This document shows positions 1 through 33,351 of a stretch of 64,000 nucleotides of DNA, in pieces. A program made the position numbers and the translations under genes. Source of the DNA: Halisarca cf. caerulea. Its lineage: Eukaryota; Porifera; Demospongiae; Chondrillida; Halisarcidae. The stretch spans positions 3,068,275 to 3,132,274 of the forward strand of contig CAUJGJ010000185.1 in assembly GCA_963170055.1 (NCBI GenBank), read 5' to 3'. A model generated the notes under the pieces. The model worked only from the letters and a program-made list of their open reading frames with translations. It searched no databases and was not told the DNA's origin. Within the stretch, counting starts at the first letter, position 1. Each line of letters starts with the position of its first letter.

Positions 1-124
1 ACCAAATGATAGACTACTTTTGGGGGTGCCATGATTTCTTTGAGTGAAACAAAGTACAGGAGTACTCTTCCCCTACTTTTGTAACCTAGTTGACTACATG
101 ACAACTGTTAAGACAGTACTCAAT

Positions 125-330
125 CTCCAGGCTATATTTCGATGAAATTTATTTATTAGCTCCTCATTTCATCAATCAGTGAAGAGTCTTTAAGAACATG
201 TAGAAAAGTCCTTGGATGTCTTAGTTTAATCAATAATGACGATTTCCAAGCAATTCGAGTTTCCAGGACAATAGGCAGCCCACGAGCTTTTAAACTTGAT
301 TTGCTTATTTTACACATTAAGTCCTCTGAC
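125..330. repeat. Dispersed repeat, copy 1
   Basis: This intronic stretch of receptor A resembles 48170-48375 inside receptor D. The two share blocks such as atatttcgatgaaattt, gctcctcatttcatca and gagtttccagg in the same order. No coding frame is conserved, so it is probably an old interspersed repeat. The rest of 1-531 is intron; the part from about 361 to 531 is paralogous to 30899-31051 in front of the matching exon of receptor C. Confidence 0.5.
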
Positions 331-531
331 ATGCAGTACACAATGCTATGTTTATGTTTTGTCACATGCTGGTAAACCTTAGGCATAATACATTCCAATA
401 GAATTCTATTATGAGTGTTTATTATAATTATATTCCACATGCACATCAATGTATATAAAATCAGTGCAAATTTTGCACCAATGCTTCTTCATTCATGCAT
501 TCATAGTATTTTTTCTGTTCTTTGGCTGCAG

Positions 532-2544
532 TGATTCTGCTGCTATGTATTGTGTGCAAGCGCAAAAGGAAATTACTGTTTCAAAACAAAGCAGCAGACG
601 TTGTGTACTATGTCAATGAGCCAGATGTATGGTCTGAGATCGAACGTATTGACCACCCAGATCCTTTTGCACAGAACAGTGCCCATGATGTAGAACATAA
701 TGACATTGAGGAAGCACTCTATGATAGTATCGATGACTATAATATTCCACTTGTTCCTCGAGGGAAAAAATCCTATGAATTTACACAACTGTCAAATCCT
801 GTTCAAGAATCTACTCCAGACAAAACTGTGGAAGAACAAATGACGCCTGAGTATAACATCCCCAAAGTACCTGAGCAAGGTGAGGCTGGTAACTATTATT
901 TCATCAGTTGCATTGGAAACAGCACAGCTATACAGTGATTTTATACTCACTGGCCAGTAGTTTATGCTTAGAACCTGTGATTTCAGGTAAATACCGTATT
1001 CTCTCTAAAAATTAGGCAGTCCTGTTTTAGTCACCGAAATTCTAGTAGGGGAACTCCATGCTAATAGCAAAAGGATAGCCTACAGTTTGGTGGATAAATC
1101 AATTGTTTTACTTCCAGTAACTATGACAATTAATGAACAGTTCCGCCATGAATGAGAAACAGTGAAGATATAAACACAAAATTTATGTTCAAAGATGGCC
1201 ATAAATTTAATCTTGGTTTCCCACAAAAGCTACAGCATAGCTATGGTGATCATTGGACTCTTCTCTTTTGCATGCAGATTCATTGTTGACTGCATGCAGA
1301 CATCCATGCAAATTACTTAATAGACATGAAAGCCTCCAGAGATAGTCTATACCTTTAGCTCTCAAGACACAATTTTTCAATACAACCTAACAACAGATAT
1401 CACCCCAAACCTCCATTGCCTCTCAATTCATCATGCATTCTAAACATTTGTCGACAGAAATGACACATGCCATTCCCATTTAGTCCATGAAATGACAAAA
1501 AATGTGCATGCATGAGATGTGGTGAAAATTTCGGAGAGAATACTGTGCCTCCCTTGCAATGTTGTGAATGTAACCATAATGAATCCAATCCTTGCCACCG
1601 CCATGCAGACATGAGGTCAGTACAGTAATCAAAACGACTTTTAGTGAGTCATTACCACCAGTGTCCTTCAGAATCTTGCTTTATGGTATCCATTATGCTT
1701 GGTATAATTCCTGGAATTCGAAGACATGTACCAAAGTCTGCACCCATGCAGGTGCTATAATGGTTATAGAGCATAGGCACTTGAGGTGCATGCTTACCAT
1801 ATAAAATACACTTCATTTCAACACTTTATATATTAAGCCATACATACATCACGTTGTATATATCCTAAACACTAAACACTTTCTACACATTCCAGTCAAT
1901 GTTGTACTTGCAAATTGTTATGTGTACCAGTATATATTTGTTTCGACTAAGTTGATTATCCCACATGTGTGTTCATTGTTACAGGTTCAAGTGTTCAGCC
2001 AAAACCCAACCCTTCCTTAACCCAAGAGACAGCATCTGATCAGAAAGACACACAAGCTGCATCAAGGTATAAGGAGCTTAGTCAGCAAACTTTGATCACT
2101 CCCAACGTATACCACTCTGCCCATAGTGAGCTGGAGGCCCAGTCCGAACTACCTCAAGAGGCTGCATCCACCCAGAGAGATCCGTATACTGTATCAAGGT
2201 ACACGGAGCTTGATCATCAAACCCTGGCCACTCCAAATGTATATCAATCAGCACTCACTAAGGAAGTGGACTCAAACTATGACTTACCACTTATACTTGG
2301 ATCCCTGCTCTTGCCCAAAGTAGAAGAATCTGAAGTATTGGGAATGCCAAAAGGAGAAGACAGCATGGATGAAGCCACCAAGAAAGAGGTTGATACCCAA
2401 GAATTGATCAGTGATATTGATGGTGTTGCCACACAGAATGAAAGTGTAGATAGTGAGCATGTAGTAGCCACAGATGAAGAGAATGACAAGGAACAAGAAG
2501 TTGACAACCAGTCTATCACTTCAGACACTGTCAACTTCCTGTGA
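532..2544 (+). CDS. Receptor A, 3' end: transmembrane/tail exons (5' part outside window)
   Basis: Two exons are visible: 532-879 (acceptor ttggctgcag, donor gtgagg) and 1985-2544 (acceptor tgttacag, stop TGA 2542-2544). They join in phase 1 (gag caa g|gt). The first begins with the second half of a transmembrane helix (VILLLCIVCKRKRK; the leading V codon is split by the intron) and enters the cytoplasm at the KRKRK stop-transfer. The tail has about 11 tyrosines. Visible motifs are YNIP twice and YDLP (YxxP, the type bound by Crk-family SH2 domains), SRYKEL and SRYTEL (fit the ITIM consensus SxYxxL), and two NVY(H/Q)S repeats. The last exon holds an internal duplication (SRY.EL...TPNVY.SA twice). 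The ectodomain lies upstream of the window, and homology to receptor C predicts its architecture. AATAAA at 2550 could be the poly(A) signal. Function as a signalling receptor is inferred from the motifs. Confidence 0.85.
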
Positions 2545-2711
2545 TTGAGAATAAACAAGGCATATAGTTTTATGATAGATAATAACTATTATTATATAAT
2601 TAGCTGTAACTATAATGACAATGTTTAATATATTAATTCCTTGCATTGTGCATGTTATACTGCTTTTGAAGCTGTTACCTTTAATTTAACAGTGTTTAAC
2701 ATAATAATTGC

Positions 2712-4016
2712 ATAGTATATTATTATTATTGTTATTATTATTATTACTATCCAAGAAAAGAGAACAACGGACATGTACAACACTAAATACAGATATTTAT
2801 TAGTATTGCAATAACACTATAATGAACTATAATTAACTGCCTACACATATACCACTGCCTATATAACCTATGAATTATACAACATAAGTACTAAAATTAC
2901 ACTAACACACTGATTACATGCATTCAAAATAATTAGAAATGTTTGGGAGAGTCCCCAATACCGAAATCGAGTTGCCAACATGAATGGCCACAGAGAGCCA
3001 CTGGATCAGGTAAACGTATGAGTTAGGCTCACCCGTGGCTGATCTGAGCCACCTCCCAAGCTCTTTGAGGAATGGTAGGGATTCTGGACCAATTGTGCCG
3101 CATCTTTCGAATGCAACAGGTTGAAACCTGTAGGCATGGTCCAGGTGTGCATACTTCTGTGCCTTTACCTTTTCAGCATGTGCTGCAGCACCTCCTGCCT
3201 CCAGTGAGGATTCCTGCCTGTGGGATTCACAAAATGTGTCCACGCAGGTTGCGTCCCATACAAGAAATCAACCATTAGACCAGGGGATCATGGACACACC
3301 ATCAGGGCGCTTTCCATCAAACCTATGAAGGCCTGAGGGTTCTAGCCTACTAGGTACATTGCGGAGGCCTGGGAGTGATGAATAACATTATTCAATGATT
3401 GATGGCGAAAGCTCCTTCCTTGACTTGATCTGTAGTTTAGGCCGTGGCGACCAAATTCATCAACTGGTGTACCACAGGAGCATTCATGAGCCAGGCACAG
3501 AGGGGCACCAACTATTAAGCCAATGGTTATACGCACTGTGTCGTTGGACATACAAAGGCCTAGTGAGGAAACTGGTGGGGCATTAAGCCATGCACCGGAC
3601 TCACTACATCCAGCGGCTAGGAGGCGTGCTCTTGATACTTGGTCATTGCATTGAGCAAGGAGAGTGTCAAGCAAATTGGCAACCTTAGGTTCATCCAAGG
3701 CCTTCTGTCTATTGCTAGCTTCTGGAGGGGAAATTTCCACAGACAGGTCGATCTTCCATGCAGAAAGGGCAGAGTCCCTCTCGCGGTATGGGGTGGACAC
3801 TAGTTGAGCAGGTAGAAGTTGGCGCATGAGAATGGAGGCTCCGTCAGCGGAAGCAAGAAAGGCAGACGGCGCAAGACCGGAAGCACTCCTGAACCCAAGG
3901 CCACCTGAGTTAACTGGAAGGGTTGCCTGTAGCCAAGCTGGATCACCTTGTCTGAATTCAATGTTGGTAATCCTGGAAACAATACTCATGAGGAGATTGT
4001 CCCACGAGACCAACAA
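2712..4016 (-). mobile_element. Decayed non-LTR-type retroelement, 3' (C-terminal pol) fragment
   Basis: Reading the - strand, 4016-3342 encodes about 224 aa with the hallmarks of the C-terminal region of invertebrate retroelement pol proteins: GGLGFRSA, then ...GAWLNAPPVSSLGL, a C-x-C-G/VD..GRHGL cysteine-histidine patch, and downstream (3243-2914) LSVAI..GNSISVLG. The two parts are separated by a frameshift near 3350 and an in-frame TGA near 3270, so this copy is dead. Below 2914 the - strand shows an AT-rich 3' end containing AATAAA and finishes in a degenerate (TAA)n tail at 2752-2712, as many LINE-like elements do. The reverse transcriptase domain itself is absent (5' truncation). The clade is not determined. 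Confidence 0.7.
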
Positions 4017-4112
4017 GGATGACGAGAAGCAACTATATACTAACTACTAACTACTAACATACTATACGTATTTGTATTAATTTTCATTGTATTATATATA
4101 TAATATGTTATA

Positions 4113-4303
4113 CAGTGGGACCCCTCTATTCCTGACAGCTTGAGGCGACGAAGGACTGTTCTGATTATGAAGGTGTCCTCATTTCAGGGGTCGACAATGT
4201 TCCATGACAAAGCATAGAGAATCATTTGGTTCCAGTGCCAAGCACCCATAATGGAGGGGTGTCTGCAATTCGATCAGGGGTCTGGATTAGAGGGGTTCTA
4301 CTT
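4113..4303. mobile_element. pogo/Tigger-like miniature inverted-repeat element
   Basis: The element begins TA|CAGTGGGACCCCT and ends AGGGGTTCTACT with TA at the junction. Inverted ends plus a TA target duplication are typical of Tc1/mariner-superfamily (pogo-like) miniature elements. It has no coding capacity. Other copies with related ends occur through the window. Confidence 0.55.
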
Positions 4304-4581
4304 ATATCCTGGTACGAGCATGATATCCCTGCATGCAGGTTATTACCCTTTCAAGACCGAGATAGACTCATGCAAGATCATGCAAGTGAACTGGAACATA
4401 ACTAACTTCTATACCATGCAAATGGATTTTCAATCAGTATAGACTTGATTGATGATAATCGATTTTCATTAACACCAAATAATTATTGACTACTAACACC
4501 TTGTAGTTATTATGTACCCGGGTAATAACTACCATATATGCCCAGTTCTCCTTGAATTGGATCTTTCACAAACTGGGATAG

Positions 4582-4582
<1 letters not shown>

Positions 4583-4637
<55 letters not shown>

Positions 4638-4638
4638 T
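4583..4638. repeat. (TA)n microsatellite
   Basis: About 28 TA units with one TACA interruption. The surrounding 4304-5778 holds no supportable gene; it is AT-rich with a short TA/GA compound repeat near 4944-4975. Confidence 0.9.
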
Positions 4639-5776
4639 GGGGCCTTTGGAACAGAGACTCTCCCCTTCCTGAAGCATATTTCACTGCGCATTGTGGCTCG
4701 CACAGGAGAGGTACAATCACTGCAATTTCTTATTCAGAGATTGTCTGTTGCAGTTCTAAGAGGTGCCCTTTCTGTGTCATTTCTGGGAACTGTTAATTAT
4801 AGCTCTTTGATTGATGATATTTCTTAACTTCAATTATAATATATTGTTGCTATTTATATATTTTTTCTCTTGTTTTATTGTACTTATATATTCTTTTCTT
4901 TATCTTGTACATGTGCTGTTTTGGTGGATTGGTATTAATATTATATATATATAGAGAGAGAGAGAAAGAGAGAGTGCATCATCACTTATCTGAACACCCT
5001 TAGGCAAACAAGTTGTTTCTTCGTTCAGATATAAGTTGAATACAGAAATTTATATTGTATATTATATCGTAATCTATAATTATATATTATTATATTATTA
5101 TAATTCAGTGCAGCAGTATTGGGAATACAGTATAATAATAAAGTCGAGTTAACATTAACGTTATATCACACTAGATGCAATGTCATAATACACAGGGTCC
5201 TAAACATATTATACATGGTGACCATGCAACACACTCACATGACATTGTATGTATATATATCAGCTTCGGGATCCCTAATAAACACTTATATGTGCATGCA
5301 TGTGATGATTCAAATACACTCAGCTTGATGATCCTGATGTATAAGTGAAGATGTACTGTATTGATATACTATACATTTATAATTATGTAATAATGGATCG
5401 AGTTATTTTTTTATATATAGCTTTGTTATACTAGGGAGAAGGTGGCCAGTTATTTAAAGGCCATCTTCAACTCAAGTTCGAGTTGCAGGTGCAACCCTTC
5501 TATTAAGAGGTTACATCAAGTGAATTTATTGATTTGAGTGTATTCTGTATAATAATATATCAAGAGTAAGCTCATGATAGTAAGCCACGCAGTGCTACGC
5601 ACTGTGACAAATATTGTATAGGCCAATGTTCTATATATGCACACCTTTCTCATGTAGTTTGTCACATGGGTGCAACCCTTATATATCAAATGCATGCATA
5701 GTACTTAGTTACATGTAGTGTGGTTCTTATATTCAAAATTGCTTTGAAGCTGCTCTATCACATGTACACTCATGTA

Positions 5777-6499
<723 letters not shown>

Positions 6500-6566
<67 letters not shown>
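6500..6566. repeat. (CA)n microsatellite, right part
   Basis: About 33 CA units continuing the array interrupted by the 574-bp element to the left. Between here and 7460 there is only AT-rich sequence and the palindrome at 7027. Confidence 0.97.
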
Positions 6567-6568
<2 letters not shown>

Positions 6569-7026
6569 TTTTTCTGTAATAATACCATATTATTCTTGCA
6601 TGCACTTAACTTTACTCTCATATATACTTAGCCAATATCAGTGAAATCAAAAGTAGTTACTGGAAGTTTGAATTCAGCATACTTGTTTGGAAATTTTGTC
6701 GGCACACGGTCCAATGCCAACAAAACACTTTGACAGTGGATAAATGCCAGGATAAACGACAATAACGGTTTACATATTTTGGTTGTCATCAATTATTTGT
6801 GATCCGTACTGTAGTATACTCCAACTTGATCATTATATCATACATATAATTATCCTACTGAGACTCATTATTATTATTATTATAATATTATGTGTATACT
6901 TCAATGGTTGCTTATGACAAGGCATATATATAATAATGTTATGTAATATACAGCACTAGTTATAATAAAATTATAATGCGTAATATTATAATCATATCCA
7001 TATAATATATGTACTCTAAATATTTT

Positions 7027-7118
7027 TTATTATACAGCTAGTAAACGCTGTAAATAAATAAATATTTTTTTTATTTATTTATTTATTTATTTACAGCATT
7101 TACTAGCTGTATAGTAAA
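7027..7118. repeat. Long palindrome (hairpin)
   Basis: The left arm ttatacagctagtaaacgctg and a right arm reading cagcatttactagctgtata pair through a (AAAT)n/(ATTT)n stem and loop. It is probably a small foldback element. No gene is associated. Confidence 0.7.
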
Positions 7119-7465
7119 TTTTAAATACTGCACATTATGGGATACAACCAGGTTCTATACTTTTTATGTCATTACATGCGCAATAATTGTTTATATATAA
7201 TAGTATATAGAAAATCTAATGTGTAACAAATACAGTATATACTGTTACACCTGGTTTATCTATTGGTTTGTCTGAAAACCATAATATAATTATATATTTA
7301 TTTGACATTTGAGCTGCTGTGAATTGTCATTACCTCTGTACACAATCTACCCTGATTATTTAACACCTAGTTTTCCCAAATTTCTTATGACAAACACAAG
7401 TAGTGGGATAAATGAGGGCCATATATAAATACGTATAAACCACTATTTATAATATACGACCTAGC

Positions 7466-8680
7466 AAAAGATATCACCCCAAACCTCTGTTGCCTCTCTG
7501 AAGATACTAAATATTCATCTGCTAAAATGACATATGCCATCCCCATTCTAGTCAATATGAAATTACAAAAAAATGCATGCACAAGATGTGGTGAAATTTT
7601 CTGAGTACAGTACATCCCTTGTAATGTTCTGAATCGAACCCTTATGAATCCAATTTTTGCCACCAAAAACACAAAGTCAATACAGTAACCTAAATGACTT
7701 CTTTGTAGGTTGCTACCACCAGTGTCCTTAAGAATCTTGCTTTTTGGCATTCGTTATGCTTGGTCTATATTACTGGAATTTGAAGACATGCATCCACCAA
7801 TCGAAGTCAATGCACACACCTGCAGGTGCATAATGGTGGGAGGACATGGCACTTGGGGTATACTTGTATGCCATATAAAATGCACTTGCTTTTGGCATTT
7901 GATGCATTATGTGCCATACATCTCTCTCGCCTGTATCTTGACCACCACGTGATATTTACACATTCCAAGTCAACATTGTGCTTGCAAATAATTGGCATGT
8001 GTGCCAGTTTTCATATAGTTTTCATAGTTGAGTATTATAATACCATGTGTGTTTATTGTTACAGGTTCAAGTGTTCAGCCAAAACTCAGCTAGCTCTGCT
8101 CTGACCCAAGAGACATCATCTGATCAGAAAAACACACATGCCGCATCAAGGTATAAGGAGCTTAGTCAGCAAACTTTGATCAGTTCAAACGTATACCACT
8201 CTGCCCATAGTGAGCCAGAGCCCTGGTCTGAACCTCCCCAAGATACTACATCAGATGATTCAGACAAATGAATTCATATACTGCATCAAGGTATATGAGG
8301 AGCTTGATCATCAAACCCTGGTAGCTCCAAATGTATATCAATCAGCACTCACTAAGGAAGTGAACTCAGACTATGACTTACCACTTAAACCTGGATCCCT
8401 GCTCTTGAACAAAGTAGAAGAATCCAAAGTATCGGGAATAATGCCAAAAGGACACAACAGCATGGATGAAGCCACCAAAGAAGACATAGGTACCCAAGAA
8501 TTGATCAGTATAATTGATAATGTTGTTGCCACACAGAATAAAGGTGCATGTAGATAGCAAGCAGATGGTAGCCACAGATGAAGAGGATGCACAAAATTAA
8601 TTTAAAGTCTACTGCAGATGACAAGAAAAAAGAAGTTGCCAACCAGTCTATCACTTCAGAGACTGTCAGCATGCTGTGGT
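7466..8680 (+). pseudogene. Orphan, frameshifted copy of the receptor A/C terminal exon with its upstream intron
   Basis: From 7466 to 8064 the sequence is paralogous to the last intron of receptors A (about 1394-1984) and C (about 32240-32911). From 8065 (same tgttacag acceptor) it is paralogous to their terminal exon. A 4-base duplication (agc-tagc-tct, near 8090) introduces an in-frame TAG and shifts the frame. A second shift near 8270 and further lesions before 8600 follow, and the normal stop is lost. Fragments such as SRYKELSQQTL, NVYQSALTKEV and YDLPL are readable only in separate frames. No transmembrane exon accompanies it. It is either a decayed partial duplication or, less likely, a remnant alternative last exon of receptor A. 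Confidence 0.85.
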
Positions 8681-8699
8681 CGAGAATAATTAAGGCATA

Positions 8700-11621
8700 G
8701 TTCTATAATAGACATTAGATATATTATCTATCTTAGCTGTAATAATGTTTAATATTGTACTCTTAATTCCTTTAATTTGTGCATATTTTTATACTGCTTA
8801 TTTTGAGGCTGGTAACTTTAATTGTGAGGCTGGTAAATATAGAGCTTTAAATATAGAGCTTTTTAATTATACATTCGCTTTTACACATACTATGCATAAT
8901 ACTGAGTTATATTATCATATAACACATTGCAATGTGTTTGAACATGCATTATTCTAACATGCATCCCACAGAGGATTCCTCAATAATATTAGCGCCTCAT
9001 GCATGCATGCAAGTTTAATGTCTGCTGCCTTTCCTGCTAAACATCAGTGGTCTGCATGCATGAGCAGGAGTCACTAGAAAGGGAGGTGGACCATGTACAA
9101 GAATGCATATATTGTGTCTGCTATACACACTCAGAGTATGATGAAAATTACATCCCAGGAAGGAGCCTACTTTAAAATAAGTAAGTACCAAATGAACTAG
9201 ATTCTGAAGTTATACTACTGTATTAACTCTGATTATTTGTTGTATGTTATCTGAAATCTGATGTGTTCAATGACGATATTATTACTAATAGAGTATTTAA
9301 TATTTTGTAGTATGAATACTATGCATGACATAATACGAGACTTATAAATATTATATAGTAGTAGCTGCAGCTGGTTGCATCCCATAATGTGCAGTATTAT
9401 ATTCTAATAATTTCAAATTGGTATTGAATGTTTATCAGACCTCATGCACATCATTGTGCTCTACTTAATCATTGTACTTTGATTTGTAATTTTGATTAGT
9501 ATATTGCTCTTCGTTGAAAATCAATGATGGTAACATGAAATAGAGAAAGGATTAACAATAGTCATTACAATCGTCAGTCGCAATCTTTTACAAAAGAATA
9601 GCCTCACTGATCAGCCTCAAGCACTCCACCCCATGTAGTGAGACAATTGCAATGAAGATGATTCGATGTAAGCTTGGATTCTCACTCATCAACTATGTCA
9701 ATCTATGCCCAAGAGTTGCAAGAGCAACCCTCCACAGACTAGCAAGACTTGACCTGACCGATGCCCCTAGTGATATCTTCAATGACGTGATGCTCTTTAC
9801 ATGCATAATATTATTATATTGTAAGATCTGTTACATTGTTTTACGTGCAAAAAATTATACTATACTATAGATAGAGTCTTTGTAAGTTAGGTCGCACAAG
9901 GCCTCCATCATAACAGGTTTATACTAGACTATAATAATATTATTGTGACCTAATGGGTAAACACCAGGGAAAGTACAATAAGGCTGTATACACTGCATGG
10001 TCAGCAGATTGCAATGAACTAGACTAAGTGTATAATTATAGCCTTTATCTACGTCTGCACCGTGGAGAGGTAGAAGAAACGGCAAATAAATTTGATATTT
10101 CAGAGTTTCAGGTGCGTAAGTACAGTATAAACAATGCTGAGTAGGATGAGATCATTGAGATGGCTTTCATAATATGCTGCTGAATCAATGGTTTGAGTGT
10201 ATATGCAACACGCTGAGAACGACGGTCACGGTTCTGCCATACCTGGCTTCACAGATTACCTCGTCATAGACTAACTCCGTTGTACATAGGCGCACTTTCT
10301 ATAGACGCTAAGACTATAATTTAGTAAGTAGACCATAATCTTGCGCTCCTTAGACGGTCCTTAGTCTTTTAGCAACTACTAAAATTTTTATGGCGTCTTG
10401 TACAATTCTTATAGCTAGCAGCTAGGCGTTGTATGATCTGTGAATTGAGTTTTGACTCGATCATGCACAGAATGAAATCCAGTGATAAATTTTATTTCAT
10501 AATACAGTACTACGTTTTGGCCTCGGTTTTGACACACTAAAGATCGGATCCCCAATGCTTCAATATAAAGTGATATAATGCAATAAGTGCCATAATATTG
10601 CCGCCCTATCTGTCCAGATACTTCGATATACTATTCGATAAAATATTATTCGTCGCTCTTACCAAATTTCAAAATGCCTGTTAGAGCTTAGATAATACTA
10701 AAACCCCTGTGGTTTAACTATTAGAACTTTGTAGACTACTATCATGTTTAAATTTGGTAGGATAATTTTAATATTACCACAAGCAAGGTTGAAGTGCCCC
10801 ATGTACAGCAGTGCATGACATCTGTGTTAGAAATAAGGAGCAAATGGTGGGTGGACAAATGTCCTAGCATTATCATTTTGGGTCAGACAATATTTCAGCT
10901 TTGTCAGGAGAAGTACGTACGTACACTTGTGCAGCAATACTAGTACAACGTACAATGTACAATGGAAACATGCATAAGTAGACACTCACAGTACAAATGA
11001 CTTGGTGACATCACTGTGTGCATATCAAATGAGATTTCAGCTAGTGCTAAGCCAATTGTCTGACTCAAACTTGTTGGGGTTAATTGCATGGACAAAATGA
11101 CAAAATGGTCAGAAAATGTCTGAATGCTGGCCATTATTTCTAACACTGTGACATGTAGCTTCCTCTGGGCACGACATTGCTATGTACAGTCTAGTTCTGA
11201 TTGATTCATTACTATACCATGCATGTATCGTATGCATGCTCTATTTGTACATACTATGTACGATATGCATGCCTTCACTCTCAGTGTAGCTTACATGCAG
11301 GAGACTAACATTCTTGGGGCTAGCTAAACAGGCATAGGGCTGCACATCAGAGTATAGTTCACAAGAACCTCATTAGCTTATTACCTGTCTTTCTTATAAT
11401 AAGTATGTACCCATGGGCCAAACTAGTACTGAATACAATTTCTTGAACGTAGACATAATGCAGTGTTCGATATATATTTCGTATGTAGCCCATTTAGACT
11501 GATATACTTGTTAAGAATAGACACACACTACATCAATGTGTGCAGTATACAAATTGCTATATCCCATGCTTAGGCTAAACCCAGTGTTTATGCAACAATG
11601 TAAGGTGATATGCGAGAGCTT
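8700..11621. other. Intergenic stretch without a supportable gene
   Basis: Mostly AT-rich with many ATGCATGC-type words. A short + frame at 9652-9780 (CKLGFSLI, then RVARATLHRL) resembles transposon-derived protein debris, but is too short to assign. Nothing else is recognisable. Confidence 0.6.
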
Positions 11622-11943
11622 TGCTCAATGCACAGTCTAGTTGATGCTCAATGCACAGTCTAGTTGATGCTCAATGCACAGTCTAGTTGATGCTCAATGC
11701 ACAGTCTAGTTGATGCTCAATGCACAGTCTAGTCAATGCCCAATGCACAGTCTAGTCAATGCTCAATGCACAGTCTAGTCAATGCCCAATGCACAGTCTA
11801 GTCAGTGCTCGATGCAAGTCTAGTTAATGCTCAATACACAGTCTAGTCAAAGCTCGATGTACAGTCTAGTCAATGCTCAATGCACAGTCTAGTCAATGCC
11901 CAATGCATAGTCTAGTCGATACTCAATGTACAGTCTAGTTGAC
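11622..11943. repeat. 23-bp minisatellite, about 14 copies
   Basis: The unit is tgctcaatgcacagtctagt plus three variable bases (tga, caa). The first four units are identical and later ones diverge (caatgcc, gtgctcg). One truncated unit lies near 11815. It lies about 1 kb upstream of the receptor C start codon. Confidence 0.95.
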
Positions 11944-12282
11944 ATCAATAATGAACTCCCTGCACCATGCCCCTGGCCTCTAAGTCACACTATATATACT
12001 ACAGTATGTATGCATCATGCATGTATGACCTATATTATGCATACATGATCAAATTAATATCCCTTGCCTTTTTCTAGTGCCTTTTAGGAAAACAACCCAG
12101 CCTCATGCACCTTCACCTGATTCAGTTCCACTAAAAAATTAGACCCATAAAGGTTTAACAAGTAATTCGAGTTAAAAACTCGTGGGGGCTGCCACCCCAC
12201 GCACTCGAATCACTTGCAAAGCATTGAAGTGTAAGTGCACAGCTGAACATTCATTGAACATACTGTTTATTGTAACTGGACG

Positions 12283-12330
12283 ATTGTTTTGAAAACAATT
12301 GCCATATTTGGCAATTGTTTTCAAAACAAT
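12283..12330. repeat. Perfect palindrome, 22-bp arms
   Basis: Two 22-bp arms (attgttttgaaaacaattgc plus ca, and its exact complement) are separated by 4 bases. Each arm is itself partly palindromic (ttgttttgaaaacaa). It sits about 620 bp upstream of receptor C. Nothing else is seen in 11944-12952 apart from a (TA)n run at 12408-12440. Confidence 0.85.
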
Positions 12331-12402
12331 TCCTATAACTCATTCCTGTATAAATTCATACTTCTATATAAATTCTCTATTATAAGATTTTTCTTCAAAT
12401 CC

Positions 12403-12443
<41 letters not shown>

Positions 12444-12952
12444 GACGGCGTTACACACCGGAAGTCCAAATGAAAACAATATAGGGGCTGCCTGCGGAAG
12501 CCCCTAAAAATCAGAGGTAAATCAATACAAAACCAAAAGCAACTACTCCAAATCTCCCTACAATGCCTATTCTGACAATTATAATCAATTCCAAACTCTT
12601 GATCTTGCTGGTTCAATCTGACAAGTCCAAACTACATAATATCTAAAATGTATGGTGCCAATAACGCACAGTCTTGTAAGATTGGGGTTAATTTTAAAGA
12701 AAGTAAGAGATCATAATATTATCTGTTCTTCCTGTTAGTCTATTGTTTGCATATCTGATTTGCATAATAATTATTTGAGCTAAATGATCATGATATAAAA
12801 TTTCACTAAGGTATTCATGACTTTTGTATATATTACATGAAACTTGACATAATGTTATAAGCACCCGAATGTCTATATTCCTTCCCTATCCTATATACTA
12901 AGTCCTATCCTGCTGTAGTTGCAAAGACGTTATAAGTGAAAAGGTATAGAGT

Positions 12953-33351
<20,399 letters not shown>

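Noticed and set aside
7629..7660. GGTTCGATTC-like B-box on the - strand, suggesting a tRNA-derived SINE
   Set aside because: The same stretch occurs only at equivalent intron positions of the three tail copies (1560, 7630, 32415), so segmental duplication explains it.
9652..9870. 72-codon + frame resembling transposon protein debris
   Set aside because: Only about 40 residues look protein-like; the family cannot be fixed.
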